From the NCBI RefSeq assembly GCF_015767275.1, contig NZ_JADWMY010000007.1, positions 186,001 through 250,000 of the forward strand: 64,000 nt of DNA, in the 5' to 3' direction. This DNA comes from Herbaspirillum sp. AP02. GTDB taxonomy: Bacteria; Pseudomonadota; Gammaproteobacteria; Burkholderiales; Burkholderiaceae_D. Below, piece by piece: positions 61,893 to 64,000 of the stretch (position 1 is its first letter; every line of letters starts with the position of its first letter). The position numbers and the translations under genes were made by a program. The notes beneath the pieces were generated by a model. That model searched no databases and was not told the DNA's origin. It saw only the letters and a program-made list of their open reading frames with translations.

Positions 61893-61909
61893 GCTACCAA
61901 GGTGGTAGC
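61893..61909. promoter_or_regulatory. Operator of the higBA operon
   Basis: A perfect 7-bp inverted repeat GCTACCA-AGG-TGGTAGC stands 16 nt before the higB start, where antitoxins of this class autoregulate. Confidence 0.6.
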
Positions 61910-61925
61910 ATGTTACGGTGTGTCG

Positions 61926-62219
61926 ATGCGCATCATTGCCCTCTCCACCTTACGGACTTTCTGGACCGCACACCCTGCCGCGGAGACTTCGCTGCGAGCA
62001 TGGCACGCCTTGGCCAGCCGGGTGAACTGGAAGACCCCGGCCGACATCAAGGTGGCCTATCGCAATGCCAGCTTCACCAGAAACAACCGTGTGGTGTTCA
62101 ATATCAAGGGCAACGACTACCGGTTGGTGGTCGCTGTGCGCTACGACAAGGAATTGATCTACATCCGCTTCGTCGGCACGCATCGCCAGTACGACGCCAT
62201 TGATGTGGAAACGATTTGA
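61926..62219 (+). CDS. higB: Type II toxin HigB (mRNA interferase)
   Basis: A 97-residue HigB-type RelE-fold toxin. NRVVFNIKGNDYRLVVAVRY and ELIYIRFVGTHRQYDAID contain the conserved Arg/His-rich region of ribosome-dependent mRNA interferases. ATG 61926 is used. As is typical of hig loci the toxin gene comes first. The antitoxin starts 11 nt downstream. Confidence 0.93.
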   Translation: MRIIALSTLRTFWTAHPAAETSLRAWHALASRVNWKTPADIKVAYRNASFTRNNRVVFNIKGNDYRLVVAVRYDKELIYIRFVGTHRQYDAIDVETI

Positions 62220-62230
62220 AGGAATGCCAC

Positions 62231-62623
62231 ATGCAACTCAAACTGATACGTACCCGCAAGGACTACCGCGCTGCACTGGCCGAGGCGGAGCGTTTGTGGG
62301 ATGCTCCGGCACGTTCGCAACAAGCCGATCAACTGGATGTACTTACCCTGCTGATCGCCCATTACGAGCGCTCGCACTTTGCCATTGGTGATCCGGACCC
62401 CATCGACTTCCTGCTGCATGTCATGGAAGCGCGTGGCCTGACGCGTAAGGATCTGGAGCCCTACCTGGGACCACGTGGTCGCGTCTCCGACATCCTCAAC
62501 CGGAGGCGTCCGATGACCCTGGACATGATCCGCAAGCTGAGCGCCGGCTTGAACCTCCCGGCCGATCTGCTGATCCAGCCCTATCCCGTCAGGTCGGCGA
62601 CCGGTGAACCGATCAGCTCCTGA
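62231..62623 (+). CDS. higA: Antitoxin HigA
   Basis: A 130-residue HigA antitoxin with a Xre-type helix-turn-helix: VMEARGLTRKDLEPYLGPRGRVSDILNRRRPMTLDMIRKLS (landmarks about 65-105). The N-terminal region wraps the toxin. ATG 62231 has AGGA upstream; an earlier TTG adds five residues. It likely represses the operon by the 61893-61909 palindrome. Confidence 0.93.
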   Translation: MQLKLIRTRKDYRAALAEAERLWDAPARSQQADQLDVLTLLIAHYERSHFAIGDPDPIDFLLHVMEARGLTRKDLEPYLGPRGRVSDILNRRRPMTLDMIRKLSAGLNLPADLLIQPYPVRSATGEPISS

Positions 62624-62632
62624 TCCCACCAA

Positions 62633-62664
62633 GAAAAATGCCGTCCAGCTTGCGTTGGACGGCA
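62633..62664 (-). terminator. Terminator after the YitT gene
   Basis: TGCCGTCCA pairs with TGGACGGCA; on the minus strand it is followed by TTTTTCTT. It lies 39 nt after the YitT stop and also after higA. Confidence 0.75.
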
Positions 62665-62702
62665 ATAATCCTGAACGACAGGCTTGGCAGGAATAAGCTC
62701 AA

Positions 62703-63335
62703 CTACATCCCCATATACCTGCCCGCCCGGTGATTCAAGGCAATCACCAGATTGGCGGTGACCGCGCCCAGGATGGACGCGAGCAAGACCCGGGGCGTCA
62801 CCACGAACAGCGAGCACAGCACGATCACCACGTCCACGCCCATCTGCAGTTTACCGGCACGCAGGCCGTAACGGTCCTGCAGGAACAGCGTGACCACGTT
62901 GACCCCGCCAAGGCTGGCGCCATGGCGAAACAACATCACGAACCCCACCCCCATCAACAAGCCACCCAGCACCGCGCTGTAGAACAGGTCCAGCTTGCCG
63001 TAGCTGATGAAGTGCGGATGCATCAGCGAAAAGCCGGAGACCAGTGCCACCGCGCAGAAGGTCTTGCCGGTAAAGCGCAGGCCCATGCGACGAAACGCGA
63101 AGTAGTAGAACGGGATGTTGATGGTGAAGAACACCACGCCAAACGGCAGGCCCGTCAGGTAATGCGCCAGGAAGGCCAGGCCGGCAGTGCTGCCGGTCAA
63201 CAGGCCCACCTGGCTGTACATGTTCACCGCCAGCGAGACGAAGAGCGTACCGGCCACCAGCGCCAGTACGTCTTCATAGCTCTTGTGGCGGATATCGGCC
63301 GCAACCACTGCGGCCTTGCCTGCCACTTCAGCCAC
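62703..63335 (-). CDS. YitT family membrane protein
   Basis: A 210-residue membrane protein with five or six helices. LLTGSTAGLAFLAHYLTGLPFGVVFFTINIPFYYFAFRRMG and the RHGASLGGVNVVTLFLQDRYGLRAGK block are typical of YitT proteins without the C-terminal DUF2179 domain. GTG 63335 overlaps the aminotransferase stop and has GAGG upstream; an ATG 16 codons earlier is less likely. Function unknown. Confidence 0.85.
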   Translation of the reverse strand: MAEVAGKAAVVAADIRHKSYEDVLALVAGTLFVSLAVNMYSQVGLLTGSTAGLAFLAHYLTGLPFGVVFFTINIPFYYFAFRRMGLRFTGKTFCAVALVSGFSLMHPHFISYGKLDLFYSAVLGGLLMGVGFVMLFRHGASLGGVNVVTLFLQDRYGLRAGKLQMGVDVVIVLCSLFVVTPRVLLASILGAVTANLVIALNHRAGRYMGM

Positions 63336-64000
63336 GCAGCACCTCGGCCATGGTCTCGGCCACGCGTGCAACGTTGCTGTCATTGAGGCCGGCCACGCAG
63401 ATGCGACCGGTACCCACGGCGTAGACGCCGAACTCTTCGCGCAGGCGGTCCACCTGGGCGGACGTCAGGCCGGTGTAACCGAACATGCCGTTCTGGCGCA
63501 GCAGGAAGGAAAAGTCCTGGTCCGGCACCGCGCCCTTGAGTTGCGCGGCCAGCTTGACGCGCATGTCGCGCACCCGTACCCGCATCTCCTCGACTTCGGC
63601 ACGCCATTGCGTGGCCAGCTTGTCGTCGCTCAGCACATGCGCCACCAGCAGTGCACCATTGCGCGCCGGGCTGGAATAGTTACGACGCACGGTCAGCTTC
63701 AGTTGGCCCAGCACATTGGCGGCCTGGCCTGCTTGCGGGCAGAACACCGACAACGCGCCGATGCGCTCGCTGTAGAGCGAGAAGATCTTGGAGAAGGAGT
63801 TGGAGAGGAAGAACGGAATCTGGCGACGCACTGCCTCGCGCACCGGCCAGATGTCCGCGTCCAGGCTCTCGGCGAAGCCTTGGTAGGCCAGGTCGAAGAA
63901 GGGCAGCAGACCGCGCTTTTCAAGCACATCGACGATCTGCTCCCACTGCGCGCGGGTCGGATCGACGCCGGTCGGATTGTGGCAGCAGGGGTGCAGCAAC
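63328..64000 (-). CDS. Aromatic/aspartate aminotransferase (C-terminal part)
   Basis: The last 223 residues of a class I aminotransferase; the 5' end lies beyond the window. CCHNPTGVDPT, DLAYQGFAE and the PLP-lysine motif SNSFSKIFSLYSERIG are those of AspC/TyrB, and the distal arginine is in GRICVAGLN. It fits an aromatic aminotransferase completing phenylalanine and tyrosine synthesis. It overlaps the YitT gene by 8 nt. Confidence 0.93.
   Translation of the reverse strand, partial: LLHPCCHNPTGVDPTRAQWEQIVDVLEKRGLLPFFDLAYQGFAESLDADIWPVREAVRRQIPFFLSNSFSKIFSLYSERIGALSVFCPQAGQAANVLGQLKLTVRRNYSSPARNGALLVAHVLSDDKLATQWRAEVEEMRVRVRDMRVKLAAQLKGAVPDQDFSFLLRQNGMFGYTGLTSAQVDRLREEFGVYAVGTGRICVAGLNDSNVARVAETMAEVLRG

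Overview
The window looks like a near-origin chromosomal segment of a betaproteobacterium of the Oxalobacteraceae, most likely Herbaspirillum or a close relative. This rests on high GC, the protein families, and co-occurring blocks (rpmH-rnpA-yidD-yidC-mnmE, atpIBEFHAGDC, hemE, priA, argS, fmt, metH). It is an inference from gene content, not a database match. No phage, insertion sequence or CRISPR array is visible.

Layout. 1-2.4 kb: a small catabolic cluster (MFS permease fragment, class II aldolase, divergent LysR). 2.4-2.7 kb: tRNA-Asp with a duplicated 3' end and terminator. 2.8-8.2 kb: nitroreductase, mnmE, yidC, yidD, rnpA, rpmH, all on the minus strand, but without dnaA on the far side of rpmH. 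9.1-14.6 kb: the PrkA kinase / YeaH / SpoVR stress module with a LON-domain protein. 14.7-17.2 kb: MarC, an MFS permease and a mini WGR protein. 17.3-21.9 kb: metH and a divergent SAH/MTA nucleosidase-like gene, two arms of the activated methyl cycle. 21.9-29.4 kb: fmt, an SDR, dsbA, a SPOR protein, argS, priA. 29.4-30.1 kb: a gene-free, DnaA-box-rich, internally duplicated region. 30.1-33.6 kb: hemE, a PheC-like binding protein, PPK2, a CoA-binding protein. 33.9-41.1 kb: the complete F1Fo ATP synthase operon. 41.6-44.1 kb: a degenerate HD-GYP/LuxR regulator and an exported alpha/beta hydrolase. 44.3-47.8 kb: rfbBACD for dTDP-L-rhamnose. 48.1-52.6 kb: tRNA-Arg, a membrane cytochrome c, an OmpA lipoprotein, a YqjD/YqjE-type membrane stress operon, a class I amidotransferase. 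53-55.4 kb: kefF-kefC. 55.5-59.2 kb: a DegP protease with a QseB/PmrA-type two-component system. 59.2-61.8 kb: a DUF2905 protein, a MidA methyltransferase, a FolM-like reductase and folB. 61.9-62.6 kb: a higBA toxin-antitoxin pair. 62.7-64 kb: a YitT protein and the C-terminal part of an aromatic aminotransferase.

Most large operons run on the minus strand, which would fit a replication origin beyond the right edge. The most striking non-coding signal is in the priA-hemE gap. Two copies of a ~210-bp module each carry an inverted pair of DnaA boxes 5 bp apart, a conserved arm, an AT-rich stretch with a consensus-matching IHF site, and a terminal DnaA box. It could be an origin, a datA-like DnaA titration site or a DARS-like site; strand bias favours one of the latter two. 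Secondary signals are a terminator hairpin inside the metH leader, a QseB/PmrA-type box before degP, and the duplicated tRNA-Asp 3' end.
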